64,000 nucleotides of DNA. It comes from Phocoena phocoena. Lineage: Eukaryota > Chordata > Mammalia > Artiodactyla > Phocoenidae. A program made the position numbers and the translations under genes. Where the stretch lies: assembly GCF_963924675.1 (NCBI RefSeq), contig NC_089221.1, positions 135,140,263 to 135,204,262 on the forward strand. Reading direction: 5' to 3'. A model generated the notes under the pieces. The model worked only from the letters and a program-made list of their open reading frames with translations. It did not search any database and was not told the DNA's origin. Below are positions 12,291 to 23,465 of this stretch, piece after piece (the first letter of the stretch is position 1; each line of letters begins with the position of its first letter).

Positions 12291-13716
12291 TGGATTTTTC
12301 TATCACAAATCTAGCTGGCTTTTTTTGAAAGCTCCTCCCTCGCTAAAAGCAATTTAATGAAATAGCTGTGATCCCTTGGTTTGGAGCATACAATCTAGTT
12401 GGTATTCAAGGGGAAAGATAGATATTGTGGTCTAAATAGGGCCAAACTTCCACCCAGCATCCTATGTATGAAGCTCTTGATTTAACCAGAATTATCCCAG
12501 AAGGAAATTCAACACAAAAAAATGCTCAGAAATACTGTTTTGTCACCTCGTGAGGCTGAGCCTTCACAGGACCTGTCATCCACACATCATCTGATAAGAG
12601 GCCCTGGATATACATCATGGAGGCTCGGACTCCCTGAGTCCCGGGACAGAGCTCTTGTCAGGAAAATACCAGCTTTTCATTTCAATCAAATTACTGTGAT
12701 GGCCCAGAAGGTGGTAAAATAGCACGAGGGTTCTCCTTTGGCAGCAAGCCTTCAAAAAACCGTACCTTTCATTTGGTTGAAATTCTTAGTAACCTGAAAA
12801 CATGAAAGAAGAAACAATGGGCCCCAAGGAAGCATGTAGGGTTTTTTTGTGTATATAAGTTGTCTTGAAGAGGTACATTCACTCAGCAAGCTCTCTGAAA
12901 GTATGACTGATTTGATATTTCCAATACGAGTAATTTACAGCCCGATCTGAACTCTGCTGCATCCACTTGTGGACGCAGGAGGCATCTTTTTCCGATGTTG
13001 GTGGGATGTTCTCTAGAGTAGTATTGATTGCACAGTGATGGGAAATGATAGGACAAACCTGAACTAATTAAGCAATAAGCTCAAAGACTACCTACCTTCA
13101 ATACTGTTTGAAGGTACATTTAATTATTGCGTGGCTGCAACAGCACAGGGAAGAACATGCCACTTAGGTAAATGTATCAAAGAGTATTGACCGAATGACT
13201 AAGGCTCCCTATCGGTTCTAATGTCTTTGGGAAATCAAAGAGAATAAGAAGCAAATATTTCAATTTGGAAAGGGAATGCTACCACATGGGTGGGTGGGGG
13301 AGCATGGAAGGGGGAGGTGAGGACCAAACCAGAGGTAATATACTCAACCAAAACCTAGAATAAACAGGTTCCAAGCCTAGGACAGGTCATTTTAATAATA
13401 CCTGAGAGCATTTTAGTAATTTATCTGGGCAGAATCTCATCCTACAACTTTGTATGTGTGACCAAATAAAGTAAAATAGAGAGAATTGTCTCTCAGAGTG
13501 GGAATTCAGTAACATAAACTAGAATTAAACTGCTGGTTACTGTTAAGATATTTGGGCACTTTCGTTAGTAGCTGATTTCCCATGAATCTCATAAATGTCC
13601 AAATCAAACTTGGAATCACAAAAGAAGGAGTAAAATATCTAAAGGAACCCTTTAGGGCCTGGAGCTCCTCCGAATTCAGCTTATCACTTTAGTGGAGACC
13701 ACTGCCTACAAAAAGT
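12291..13716. other. Unique noncoding sequence
   Basis: No repeat or gene recognised. The 66-codon frame at 12522-12722 has no domain. Confidence 0.45.
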
Positions 13717-13800
13717 GCTAATAATAATATAGCCTGGTAGCCAAAGTCAGAAGTGTTAATAATATAGCCCAGTAGCCAAACTCAGAAATGTTAATACTCT
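13717..13800 (+). repeat. 35-38 bp tandem duplication
   Basis: Two adjacent copies share the pattern aataatatagcc-(t/c)-(g/a)gtagccaaa-(g/c)-tcagaa. Copy one is 13717-13754 and copy two is 13755-13789; a third copy starts (gttaatact) and stops. Copy one has an extra aat trinucleotide. It is a local duplication, not a known satellite. Confidence 0.85.
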
Positions 13801-14489
13801 CACTTGGTTTGAAAACTGATTTCTATGATACTGTCCAAGATTTACTCCATCTTTCTAACTTCTCTTCTCTAGGCTTCTCAAGGCTCTTGTCTGATGACCT
13901 CATTTTAAACTTCATTTTTCTATTTTCTGGGGACTTGACCCTTTTTTAGAGTATTTTTCTAAATATCACCTTTTTAAGGCAAAGAAAGAGGTACTAATAA
14001 TGTATTCAGGGTGATTTTAGTGCTGCAAGAACATAAGCATTAAATAGCACCGAATCACACAGTGAGGAAGTCTGTCCCTTTTCAGTTTTCTCTTTATTCT
14101 GAAGTCAGTGAGAGAGTATCCGTTGGGTGCTAGCATTTCTTGAACACCTAACGCTTGCCAACCTCCACGTTTAACAGAGCCACTGGCAGGCAGCAGTGTC
14201 CAGCTAGAAGATCACAATGCTGCTTTCTTTCCCTTGCGTGTATTCTGTGGTTACCTTCCATTTACTGCAGGTGAGGCCAAACTAGCACTTACTGCAGTGC
14301 ATAAAGTTTCCTTTTCAAATAAATTCAAGTTTAAAGAGTGAGTTGATGTAAATAAATTTATTTTTTTTTAAATAGTACAGATGGTACAAGGATATGGTAA
14401 AAGTCATGGAAGAGGTACAACAATGATGTTTGCAAGGAAACCCTGGCATAAGAGAAAGCACCCAGAGCTGAGAAACTGACAATCTAAGC
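13801..14489. other. Unique noncoding sequence
   Basis: No repeat, RNA gene or coding frame recognised. Confidence 0.45.
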
Positions 14490-14580
14490 GTTTCATGATA
14501 GTTTTTCCACTAACCAGCTTTGCGACCATTTGGAAGTCACTGAACATCACCTACCTTGATCATAAAGTGAAAGCGTTAGA
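14490..14580 (+). repeat. MIR SINE fragment
   Basis: Shows MIR landmarks in order: 'ccactaaccagctttgcgacc', 'ggaagtcactgaacatcac', then 'gatcataaagtgaaag'. It is diverged and is cut off on the right by the hAT element that starts at 14582. Confidence 0.6.
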
Positions 14581-14581
14581 T

Positions 14582-14760
14582 CAGTGTTTTTAACCTGACA
14601 GTCCGCTACAATCACCTGGGGATCTTTTATAAAATGCTGCTTCCTGGGCTCTACCCTAGACAAGTTAATTCAGAATGTCTGGAGACAGGGACTAGACATC
14701 AGTATTTGTTCTAAAGATTCCCAGGAAATTCTAATGTTAGGCCAGCGGTAAGAAACACTG
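14582..14760 (+). mobile_element. Nonautonomous hAT-Charlie DNA transposon (MER5A/MER20-like)
   Basis: Starts cagtgtttttaacct and ends agaaacactg, which are hAT-type terminal inverted repeats. The interior shows the family landmarks 'acaatcacctggggatctt', 'gcttcctgggctctaccc' and 'attcccaggaaattctaatg'. The length of about 180 bp fits a MER5A-size element. Target duplications are no longer recognisable, consistent with great age. Confidence 0.75.
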
Positions 14761-16095
14761 AGAGAAACGATTTCTAAAATCTTCTGAATCCTAATAAGCC
14801 ACTGAAAAGGGTATAAGAAATGCAGAAGTCTGTTTTCTCCCTGCTTTTACTTTCTCTTTTTTTTCAAACCTTCCCTCTCTTTCTTTCAAAGTTCTAGATA
14901 CAAATACGCTTTCTGAATTTTGCTGATGTGACACCTCTCAAACCACCATTATCCACAAAAGCTACTGATGAGCTGTTTTCCTGTTTCTCAGATCAGTAAT
15001 AAAGCCATTAAAACAGAGGCGTCAGAGTTAAACTCAGGAATTCTGGACAACAATCCAGATTTCTAACTCCCAGTCCAGCACCTGGGAGAAGGAAAGTAAG
15101 AGGAAGGAAGGCCAAGGAACCCATGAAGTTCAGCTCCTGAATCCAAGTGCAGGCAGGTCTGTGGGCAAATCCCCTGGGAAATGTGGATCCTGCAGAAGCC
15201 TGGAGCATCGACTCTAGGGCCGGCCTTCTCCATATGCCACTTAAGCCCCTTCATCAATAACTACTTACCCCAGGAATGGCATATCAGCAAAGCCATTCCG
15301 AGCAGCCTGGCTCTTCCGTCCAGCACAGCCCTCGGTTTCAGGGGGCAACAGCGTGATAAATGCTGAGCCACAAGCCATGCTGTCTCTCCCAGCTCCTATC
15401 TCCTTCCCCAGCTTAGTTAAGAAATCTCTCTCCCTGGTTTTCCCTTTCATCTCCCCTTCCTTGGTCTCCCCTTCCTTGGCTGCTCTCTACTTCATGGTAT
15501 GACAGGTGCAAGAGAATGCTGATGACAAATAATGAAAAAACTAAGAACAGGTATGATTTCAGGACTAGGTTTCTTTCTTTCTTTCGTTTTTATTAAAAAG
15601 AGTCACTTCTGTCTCGTCCCCTAGCTTTCCCAAGATGATTCTCATGCAGGGGGCTCAACCTCAAGCGCCCATGGGAACACACAACAGGCGTACACGCCCA
15701 TGTAAATAGAAGAGCTATACTCAGCAAAGGGTCGGTGGGTTTCCAGGCAGGCATGTGAGCCCCTGGTTACATATTCTCCAATTTTATAAGAAAAGCCAGG
15801 TACACAGATTTGAATGTGAAATCTTCTGATTTTATAATACTAGCTTCTAATTCAGAATTTTAAATTCAAAAGTTTTAAATTCAAAATTTTAAAATATTCT
15901 ACACACCAAACCAAAAGCACCTGAGGGCTGAATTCAGTCAGGGAGCCACATATTTGGGGACTTCTGTAAGCCATGAGGTTGGGGGAAGGAGAGAGCAAAT
16001 TCCTAAGAATTTAATCTCTCTCATTTCACTGGATTTGCCAGACTTATAAGACTCTTGTCTGGACCCCAGCTTAGCAATTCAATCACTCACCATCC
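14761..16095. other. Unique noncoding sequence
   Basis: No repeat family recognised. Includes AT-rich near-repeats at 15850-15900 (ttttaaattcaaa units). Pyrimidine-rich sequence at 15380-15480 carries no coding signature. Confidence 0.4.
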
Positions 16096-16099
16096 AATT

Positions 16100-16310
16100 A
16101 ATAATGATTATTATTACTATTTTTATAGCTTCTCGTGTGTACTTCTACTAAACACCCCTATGAATAAGGTATGTTATCGTCACCATTTCACAGTAAGGAG
16201 GCTGAGGCTCAGAGAGACTAAATAACTCAGATCACACACATCTCGAGTGTCAGACACATTGAAAGCTGAGGCTGTCTGATTCCAGCACCCACATTTCTAA
16301 CCCTGGGTTA
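16100..16310 (-). repeat. MIR SINE
   Basis: Reverse-oriented MIR: 'ttattattactattt', then 'cccctatgaataaggta', 'ccatttcacagtaaggaggc' and 'tgaggctcagagagact', followed by a degenerate copy of the usual GGTCACACAGC segment. Confidence 0.75.
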
Positions 16311-16414
16311 ACGATGAAGAGTCCCATCTTAGAACTAAGAGATCTCAAGAAATATCAGGGGAAACATTGGTCTAGTTGGGGCAATAAAGCAGATAGATTT
16401 TTAGTAAAATCCAG

Positions 16415-16640
16415 GCTTCCCACGTTCACTAACTACGTGCCTTTGGGCAAACTGCTCCACTTTTCTGAGCCTCCATTTCTTCTGTAAAATGGAGATAGCA
16501 TTAGTATTTCCCATATAGGCTGCTGGGTGGGCATTACATGCGATAATCCATGTAAAGGCTTAGAGCATAGTGCCTGGAGGATAATAAACACTGAACAAAT
16601 TTGGACTACTATTGTTATTATTATTATTTATTTTATTTAT
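16415..16640 (+). repeat. MIR SINE, interrupted in its tail by a CHR SINE
   Basis: Well-preserved MIR: 'gtgcctttgggcaaactgc', 'ctgagcctccatttcttctg', 'taaaatggagatagca', 'taaaggcttagagcatagtg', then the ttattatt tail. A CHR SINE follows directly in the tail at 16641-16842. Confidence 0.85.
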
Positions 16641-16842
16641 TTTTTTTTTTGCGGTACGCCGGCCTCTCACTGTTGTGGCCTCTCCCATTGCGGAGCACAG
16701 GCTCCGGACGCGCAAGCTCAGCGGCCATGGCTCATGGGCCCAGCCGCTCCGCGGCATGTGGGATCTTCCTGGACCGCGGCACGAACTCGCGTCCCCTGCA
16801 TCGGCAGGTGGACTCTCAACCACTGTGCCACCAGGGAAGCCC
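16641..16842 (-). mobile_element. CHR-type tRNA-derived SINE
   Basis: Reverse orientation: T-rich start, 'gcggtacgccggcctctcac', body, then the tRNA-derived head ending 'ccaccagggaagccc'. An imperfect target duplication, ctattgttattatta on the left (about 16609) and ctattgtcattattt on the right (about 16841), shows insertion into a MIR tail. Intact length is about 200 bp. It is noncoding; open frames across it are an effect of its GC-rich body. Confidence 0.9.
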
Positions 16843-16949
16843 TATTGTCATTATTTTTATTTTCTTTACTATAAGTCATCACTCCTCATATTCAGCCTTC
16901 TACCCTAAAGTTACAGAATCCTAATATTTCCTTGGGCTTTAAGAACACT

Positions 16950-17115
16950 TCTAACTTTTTAAAGCCTTTTAACATCCATTATTTCATTTTATCCTTCCAA
17001 GAGTCTAATGAGGTAGGTGAGACAGGGATTACCTCATATGGCAGATGAGAGAATTAAGAAGGCACAGAGAGGTTCATTAGACTTCTAAAGTCACACAGCT
17101 ATACATAGGCTCCAT
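16950..17115 (-). repeat. MIR SINE
   Basis: Reverse MIR: 'aacatccattatttcatttt', 'atgaggtaggtgagacag', 'cagatgagagaattaagaag', 'aaagtcacacagct'. Confidence 0.75.
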
Positions 17116-17489
17116 AATAACCCTGAGCTTTCTTCAATTACTGGACATTCAAGAAGGAACTAGGCAGGGAAGACCCCTAAAAGTACAAACGTTGTATTTG
17201 TCTTTGGGTGCCTGGAAGATTAATCTAATATAGATAATATAACTAACTGTCCAGGAAAAAAATATAAGAGCACTTCTGAAGAAAAGTAAATGAACTGGAG
17301 TTAATATACTGAAAATCATATGGATAAATACTTACAGAAAAAAAAATCACTAGAAGAAATGACTAACATGAGAAGAAGCTGGAATAGGGACATATGAAGA
17401 AGTTCCTGGAGGACAGTAAGAGGCCTGGGGCCCCTTCTATGCATGTCGCAAACTTACTAGAATTAGGAATGGTGTCCTATGGGCTGACG

Positions 17490-18065
17490 GCAGCAGCACT
17501 GTAGGGAAGGCACATCAATCTCCCCAACTCCTGTCTCTAGAGCACATCTTACACTCTGGATAACTGAAGTATTTTTTTTAACATCTTTATTGGAGTATAA
17601 TTGCTTTACCATGGTGTGTTAGTTTCTGCTGTATAACAAAGTGAATCAGCTATACATATACTTATGTCCCCATATCTCCTCCCTCTTGCACCTCCCTCCC
17701 ACCCTCCCTATCCCACCCCTCTAGGTGGTCACAAAGCCCCATGCTGATCTCCCTGTGCTATGCGGCTGCTGCCCACTAGCTATCTATTTTACATTTGGTA
17801 GTGTATCTATGTCCATGCCACTCTCTCACTTCGTTCCAGCTTCCCCTTCCCCTTCCCTGTGTCCTCAAGTCCATTCTCTATGTCCGCATCTTTATTCCTG
17901 TCCGGCCCCTAGGTTTTTCAGAACCATTTTTAATTTTTTTAGATTCCATGTATATGTTGGACAACTGAATTATTAAATACGGTATTCCCAGCATGGAGCA
18001 CATTATCTACCCCATAGTAGGTGCTCATAGTAGGTGGACTGATTGAATAAATGAATGAATGAATA
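17490..18065 (+). repeat. L2 LINE 3' end, interrupted by a reverse L1
   Basis: The right part, 17974-18065, has the L2 terminal pattern: 'cagcatggagcacattatc', 'catagtaggtgctcatagta', ending in (gaat)n. The left part (17515-17556) is 'ccccaactcctgtctctagagc'. The L1 at 17573-17957 separates the two, with a near-duplicated flank. Confidence 0.6.
17573..17957 (-). mobile_element. 5'-truncated LINE-1 (cetartiodactyl 3' end)
   Basis: Reverse orientation: T run, then 'catctttattggagtataat' and 'gtttctgctgtataacaaag', the reverse of the L1 3' end, continuing into the 3' UTR. Flanks tggataactgaagtat (17557-17572) and tggacaactgaattat (17958-17973) agree at 14 of 16 positions and are the target duplication. 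About 385 bp remain; ORF1 and the main ORF2 domains are absent. Confidence 0.88.
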
Positions 18066-18530
18066 TCTCTGTCCAGAAAGATGGAAGAAGCTGTGAGCCC
18101 ATCTGCAGTGGCCCTGGCCCATTCTGGCAGATGTCTTGTTATTTTACCTGCCCAATCCCTCCATCATCTCTTTGTAATTGTACTTTTCCTTTGGTGAACT
18201 GCCTGTGGTGCATTCTTTGTTATCTTAGAGAAATTGATAGCCAAGTCAGGCCAATCTACTTCTCTCTCCTGAGATGCTGAATCTTGAGAAGAGTAGAACA
18301 CAGGGGAGGAAATGGTAGGAGCCCAGGCCTTTGGCTGGTGGCATCCTGGGAGACCATTACTTCCTATGACCCAAATCCCCAGGGCTACCTTACATACTCA
18401 TCTTCCCAACACCTAATTACTCAACTCTTCTGACTTTTAAGCTTACCAGTTATTTCTCCAATAAATCCCTATTGCTTTGCTTAAGTTGTCAAGAGTCCCC
18501 TTCTACTGCTTGTAACCAAAAGATCATGTG
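18066..18530 (+). repeat. LTR-like ancient remnant
   Basis: Ends in a pattern typical of old mammalian LTRs: polyadenylation signal ('tctccaataaatccc'), then 'gctttgcttaagttgtcaag' and 'gcttgtaaccaaaaga'. The left part has no recognisable landmark, and I cannot name the family. The boundaries are uncertain. Confidence 0.4.
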
Positions 18531-19725
18531 CTTTAGAAGGGAGCAGTTGAGTGGATAGGGTTGCTATTGTACCAGCTGATGCAATTCCAAGAGGCTTTAA
18601 ATAGGTCCCATTGTTCTTCCCAAGTCTGTCTCCCAGGGCATATCAATAATGTAAATATAGAGAAGGGCACAGCCAGTTAGGGTTGCCCCTAGCTGATGCA
18701 GGGGAGAGAAACCTACTTTAAATACTTTGCTCTATTTCTCTCGTTCTGGCTCAGAATTAGGCAAAATGGAGCCAGCGGAGTGACACAGAGACAAGGGGAG
18801 AAAAGCCTCAAGGGGGTCTTCTCCTTTCCCCGCACTCAGAGCTGGTATCTCCCGTTGAGCCAGCTCCTACACAATTCCAACAGAAAACCAGCTGGCAGCC
18901 ACTGGTCCTGCCCACCACAGGCTGAAGTCCTCTCCTCTGCCCAGGAGAAACACTGTTGACATATCCTACTTGTGATGCAAGCACTGCTCGCCAGCCTCTG
19001 AGACACAGCAAAAGACTGCTGACTTCCCGGCTCTCTGAGACCCAGTAAATCCTCCCACCCACCCCAACACCTAAGCGAGCCACGAGCCTCCAATATCACA
19101 GTAGCTGTACAGCTGTAGTTTGCACCCTCTGCTCCAGCGAGAAACTGGAAAGGACAGATTGGGGAAGGAGAGCTTTCTGCAAAGTCTCCTCTTTAATCCC
19201 CAGGTCAGAGATCTGGGCTTCTTGGTTTTTAATAAAACGCTCAACTGGGCCTGAATGGAGGCTACTGGGATGGGAGATCACTGGTCTGATGCCAAACGAT
19301 GGGCAATTTCTTGTCAGACTGGAGAGCAGACACAGATGTCTTCATGTCAAATGATGTATACAAATGGCCGTGAGGCTCTTGGAATCCCTCAGACAAAGTG
19401 CTTAGTCACGGCGATCACTGTAATCCACCGCCAATTAAAACCAAATGCAGGCAGCCCTGCGATGGAGACAGACACTTGACGTGCAGTGCAGGTGCAGCCC
19501 TGCTCACAAGTCTTCCTCTCTTTGTGTGCAGCTCCAAACCCAGCTGATAACCATGAGAGCAGAGTGGCTGTGAGCACCAAGAACAGAGGACAGCAGAGCT
19601 ATTTCAAAACTTCCACTCAAGATGCTGGTAGGGCCTGTGAGAGGTCAAGTGTCCATCACAGCCATTCATTCATCTGCTCCCTCTTTCCAGACACTAACTT
19701 GATTATAATGGCATCCAAGACATGC
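18531..19725. other. Unique sequence, candidate enhancer block at 19330-19450
   Basis: No repeat recognised. Around 19330-19450 there is low-repetition sequence with several CpGs and homeodomain-like cores (gtcacggcgatcactgtaat, then ccgccaattaaaac). It resembles a conserved noncoding element, but this is inference. None of the frames at 18696-19100 has a domain. Confidence 0.4.
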
Positions 19726-19729
19726 TATT

Positions 19730-20010
19730 ACTCACTCCTTCCGTCATTCAAGACAACACCTGTTGACTACCCGGGTTGCCGTGCTGAGTGCTATAAGGTA
19801 GCACTAGAGCTTTCTGGGCAAAGCTCTAGATGGCACAGCCCGTGAGGAGCTTATGGCCTTAGCAGGAAGATTTAACATGAAGAAAAACAACTAGAATGCA
19901 AGGTGGAAAGTGACACGAGAGATCCCAGGAAAAAACAGTAGATGGCCGAGGAGCCGCTGGAGAGGGTGATTAAGAAGCAGGTGAGGAAGCTTCGAGAAGG
20001 AAGCAAAACA
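19730..20010 (+). repeat. Probable copy of an ancient unnamed repeat
   Basis: Order of landmarks resembles the repeat at 41150: 'ccttccgtcattcaagacaac' (start), 'gccgtgctgagtgctataag', 'cacagcccgtgaggagcttatggcc', and a later acagaga-type purine section. It is strongly diverged and the family is not named. Confidence 0.4.
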
Positions 20011-20333
20011 TGAACCTCCTGGCACAGGATGGGAAGGATTCAAAACACAGGAGTGGGAGTCGGGGGTGGGGTGGGGTGGGAGGTGGTAAGGGTCAAAGGG
20101 CAAGTTGGACAGTATAAAGTACATACTCGGAAAAATACCACCATGACGGCACGACGGTGCTCTTCTCCCGGAGTGGAACATGTTGGGGGGACACCCCAGG
20201 TAAACCAGGCCTTGGGCTCATATCAGGAAGGCCGTGAGCCAACATTCAGCAGTCCCAGCTCTGAGAAGCTAGCTGAAGTCCCTTCCTTGGAAAGAGGCAT
20301 AATCAGAAATGCACACAAAGAAGGCTTCCCTGG

Positions 20334-20533
20334 GGCTTCCCTGGTGGCGCAGTGGTTGAGAGTCCGCCTGCCGATGCAGGACACACGGGTTCGTGTCCTG
20401 GTCTGGGAAGATCCCACATGCCGCGGAGCGGCTGGGCCGGTGAGCCATGGCCGCTGAGCCTGCGCGTCCGGAGCCTGTGCTCCGCAATGGGAGAGGCCAC
20501 AGCAGTGAGAGGCCCGCGTACCACACACAAAAA
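20334..20533 (+). mobile_element. CHR-type tRNA-derived SINE
   Basis: Forward orientation: ggcttccctggtggcgcagt head, 'ggttcgtgtcctggtctgg' box-B-like segment, GC-rich body, 'gaggcccgcgtaccacacac' and a short A tail. A perfect 17-bp target duplication, aaagaaggcttccctgg, lies at 20317-20333 and 20534-20550. The duplication itself ends with the SINE's own first 11 bases, so the junction reads as a head repeat. Confidence 0.93.
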
Positions 20534-20719
20534 AAAGAAGGCTTCCCTGGCTGCAGTGTGCAGGAACAGATCAGAAGAGGAAACTTCTAGGCAGCGAGAT
20601 GAGTTAGAAGTGTAATGAGACAGGCCTGAACTATGGTGGTGAAACCAAAGGGTAGCCACATGAAGATGGGCTCTCACTGAAATGTCACTAGTTCAGTCCT
20701 GGAAAATGAACCACCGGGC

Positions 20720-20885
20720 TTGGCTTTGAGAGGCAATGTGATTCCACCCAGAACTGGGCTCAAGTTTGCTAGCCTCAACTCAAGCAAAAGCTCGCCGTGT
20801 GACTTTCACCTCCCTGTGCCTTGGTCTCCTTGTCTGTCACTCTCTGTAGTTACACCTAAGGGGAATTAGGGCTAGGATGGGCAGA
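20720..20885 (+). repeat. MIR SINE
   Basis: Landmarks: 'gattccacccagaactgggc', 'gccgtgtgactttcacctcc', 'ctgtgccttggtctccttg'. The 3' half is decayed. Confidence 0.65.
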
Positions 20886-21224
20886 TGTGAATGTTCTTTC
20901 ACTTTTTTGGAACAATTATAAAAACACAGGCTAATAACAGAATTATACTATTTCTATAAGGTGGTCCTTCAAGGCTTTGTATTTTCCTGGCTTCTATGTC
21001 AGAGATAATCCAACTCTCGACACAGGCTAATATCAATGAAACCCATCACGTTCCATTTTCCTGAGCACTGGTGAGCCAGGTGATAACAAGAGCCAATTAT
21101 ATGTATGAGAATTCCATTAATGGATCCTAACACTGAACCTCAGCCACAGGACATGCTATATGCCTCAGTGTCCCAGTCATTACAGAAAGAGCAATAGAGA
21201 AATAATGTCAGGGGCGGGAGAGAG

Positions 21225-21435
21225 AACCAGGAAATCTCACTCCTGCTATTTACTGTCTGTGCAACTTGGAGCAATTTATTACTGAGCCTTAATTTCTCCA
21301 TCTGTAAAATAGGGTTAATAATCTCTATCACCTAATACTAATGAAAGTATAAAATAAATATGTATCACAAAGCATAGTGCCTGGCTCATAGTAAGCGCTT
21401 TACAAATAGTAGCTGTTATTCATTGTTATTTTTTT
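21225..21435 (+). repeat. MIR SINE
   Basis: Near-complete MIR: 'ctgctatttactgtctgtgc', 'gagccttaatttctccatc', 'tgtaaaatagggttaataat', 'catagtgcctggctcatag', 'taagcgctttacaaatag', ending in a ttatt tail. Confidence 0.88.
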
Positions 21436-22099
21436 TATTGTTTACATCACAGGCATTGTTTCATTAATTTCAAACTACAACATTTTGCATATCCACTCTA
21501 GCATACCAGATGGCTGCTTAAAAATATCTGAATCGCTTATGAAAACAGTTTGAGACATTCCATTGAATAAGTCACTGGTTTATTTAAAATAAGTTGAAAA
21601 ATCTCATATTTTATGTAAGAGATGCCTTTGTAGAAATAGTCTTTTTAAAAACACTACCACATGTTTTGCCACTTCTTGACAAAATGTTTTTCAAGAAAAG
21701 GTGCACACGCGCACACACACAATTATTCTGTTGTCAAGAAAATAGATCAAGCCTGAGATATTAACATTGCCAAAAGATGACAGTATTTGGCAAGCCTAAA
21801 AATGTTTGTCATCTTAGAAGTATTTATACAAAAGCAGAAAATAAACTATTCAATATTTTAGTCACTTTAGGTGATTCAGGCAAGTCATTAGGTTTTGGTT
21901 TAAAATATTCTTGCAGGAAATTCACCCTTCTCCAACCTAGCTAGTTTTATCCTTCTGCCTATAAAACTTAAACTGTTTCAAAAGTTTCCTCTGTGTTACC
22001 TGTGGAGTTTTTGGCATTTGTACAACACAAGGGCTAAAAATGCCCCTCACCACCTACCCAATCCACCCCCGCTCCAATGTTTTTGCAACACTTTTTAAA

Positions 22100-22180
22100 T
22101 TAAAGGCATTTACTAGCTCTGAGACCTTGAGCAACTTAACTAACTTCCCAAGACTCAGTTTCCTCTTCTTCTAAAAATCT
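22100..22180 (+). repeat. MIR SINE fragment
   Basis: Core only: 'ttactagctctgagaccttg', 'actcagtttcctcttcttc'. Confidence 0.65.
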
Positions 22181-23284
22181 GGGTTGGGGGTAGAGCTGAG
22201 GGAGAATACAAGCCCTTCCCCAGCTTCCCACATGGGGCCTTAAGAGAATGGATCTGAAAAATATTTTTGTTAATGGTAAGGCCATTTAAAGGGGGGGGGA
22301 AAAAAAAAGCGAGGACCCATAAAGCCAAAGCATATTCAACAAAGACTTTCCTCAACATTTTCCTTGCAGAACCCTTTAATAAATCCTTGTAAGGGCAAAA
22401 GGTGGCCCTTTTGCCTGAATGCAAGTAACTGTTGAGTTCATATAGAAGCAGAGGCCAAAATGCTCCCAATGGCTTTCCTTAATGATTTTTTTTGTCATCA
22501 GAATTAAAGAAATGTATGCCCTTTTAGAAAAATTTATGAATGTGTATCTTGTGAAGTTATAAATACATTTAGATCCATTTCTCTTCCCTTCTCATAAAGA
22601 CATTGATGTGTTTTTTCTGACATGCCTCATGAACTCAGTCAATCACAAGTCTTTCTTAATGGAAACCACATGTCTGCCCAGAACTGTGTAATTATAATGC
22701 TGGGATTCTTGGCACTGCCAGGAAAAGGGGCATTGTCAAACCAATTAAAGTTTATTTACTTACATACCATTTCTGGATCAGAATGTTCCTTCTTTTATGC
22801 TGATGCTGAGAAAATATATATCTCATCAAGTTGTTGTAATTGTTTTTTTTGGACAGATTTACATTTCTTACCAATTATATTCCTGGTTTTCAGTTCCTTT
22901 GCATGTAACTAAAAATTTCTTTAAAAAGACATCTGGGAACAGTATCATGAGATGTTCTGTAAATAAGACTTTGCACATTTCACACCAAAATTACTCTGCT
23001 TGTTTATGTTGCTGCTGAAATGTAATTTTATAGGATTTATCTCCACTAAGGGGTATATTAAGAGCATTTTCTTCAGACCTGTTAGGGAGTGAGCATGGCC
23101 TACAAGAAGGCCTGGGCTTGGTATCTGGCTCAGCTATTGAATCGATGGATTATCAAGGGGAAAAAAAGATTTCTTAAAGTCTCAGTATTTTCTGGTTGAA
23201 AAGTAGGAATAAAAATTCTACTCACAGAAGTAAAAGTGTTAAGGGGAAGTACCATGGTTAGTGAGGAAAACAGTGGAATAAATA
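22181..23284. other. Unique noncoding sequence
   Basis: No gene. A degraded MIR-like piece may lie at 23085-23150. The 96-codon frame at 22622-22912 has no domain and no retrocopy features. Confidence 0.4.
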
Positions 23285-23465
23285 TTTGGAGGCAGACACC
23301 AGCTAGCGGAATGGCCTTGGACGAGGCCTTCAATCATTCTGAGCCTTTTCTCTTATCTGTAAAATGGGACTAATAATACTTATCCTATGAGCCTCAAAAG
23401 ATTGCTCTGAATTTAAAACGAAATGAGAGAAAGCCTTGCAACGTGCAAAGTAACTGTCCTTGTCC
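23285..23465 (+). repeat. MIR SINE
   Basis: Landmarks: 'gcggaatggccttggacgag', 'attctgagccttttctcttat', 'ctgtaaaatgggactaataa', 'gcaacgtgcaaagtaactg'. Confidence 0.8.

Noticed and set aside
16527..16924. Three overlapping frames of 98-115 codons
   Set aside because: All cross the SINE at 16641-16842 and the MIR tail.
20334..20420. Possible tRNA gene
   Set aside because: The box A/B-like sequence belongs to the tRNA-derived head of a SINE, not a tRNA gene.
20029..20457. 142-codon frame, longest in the window
   Set aside because: Its second half is CHR SINE read through; the first half is GT-rich unique sequence.
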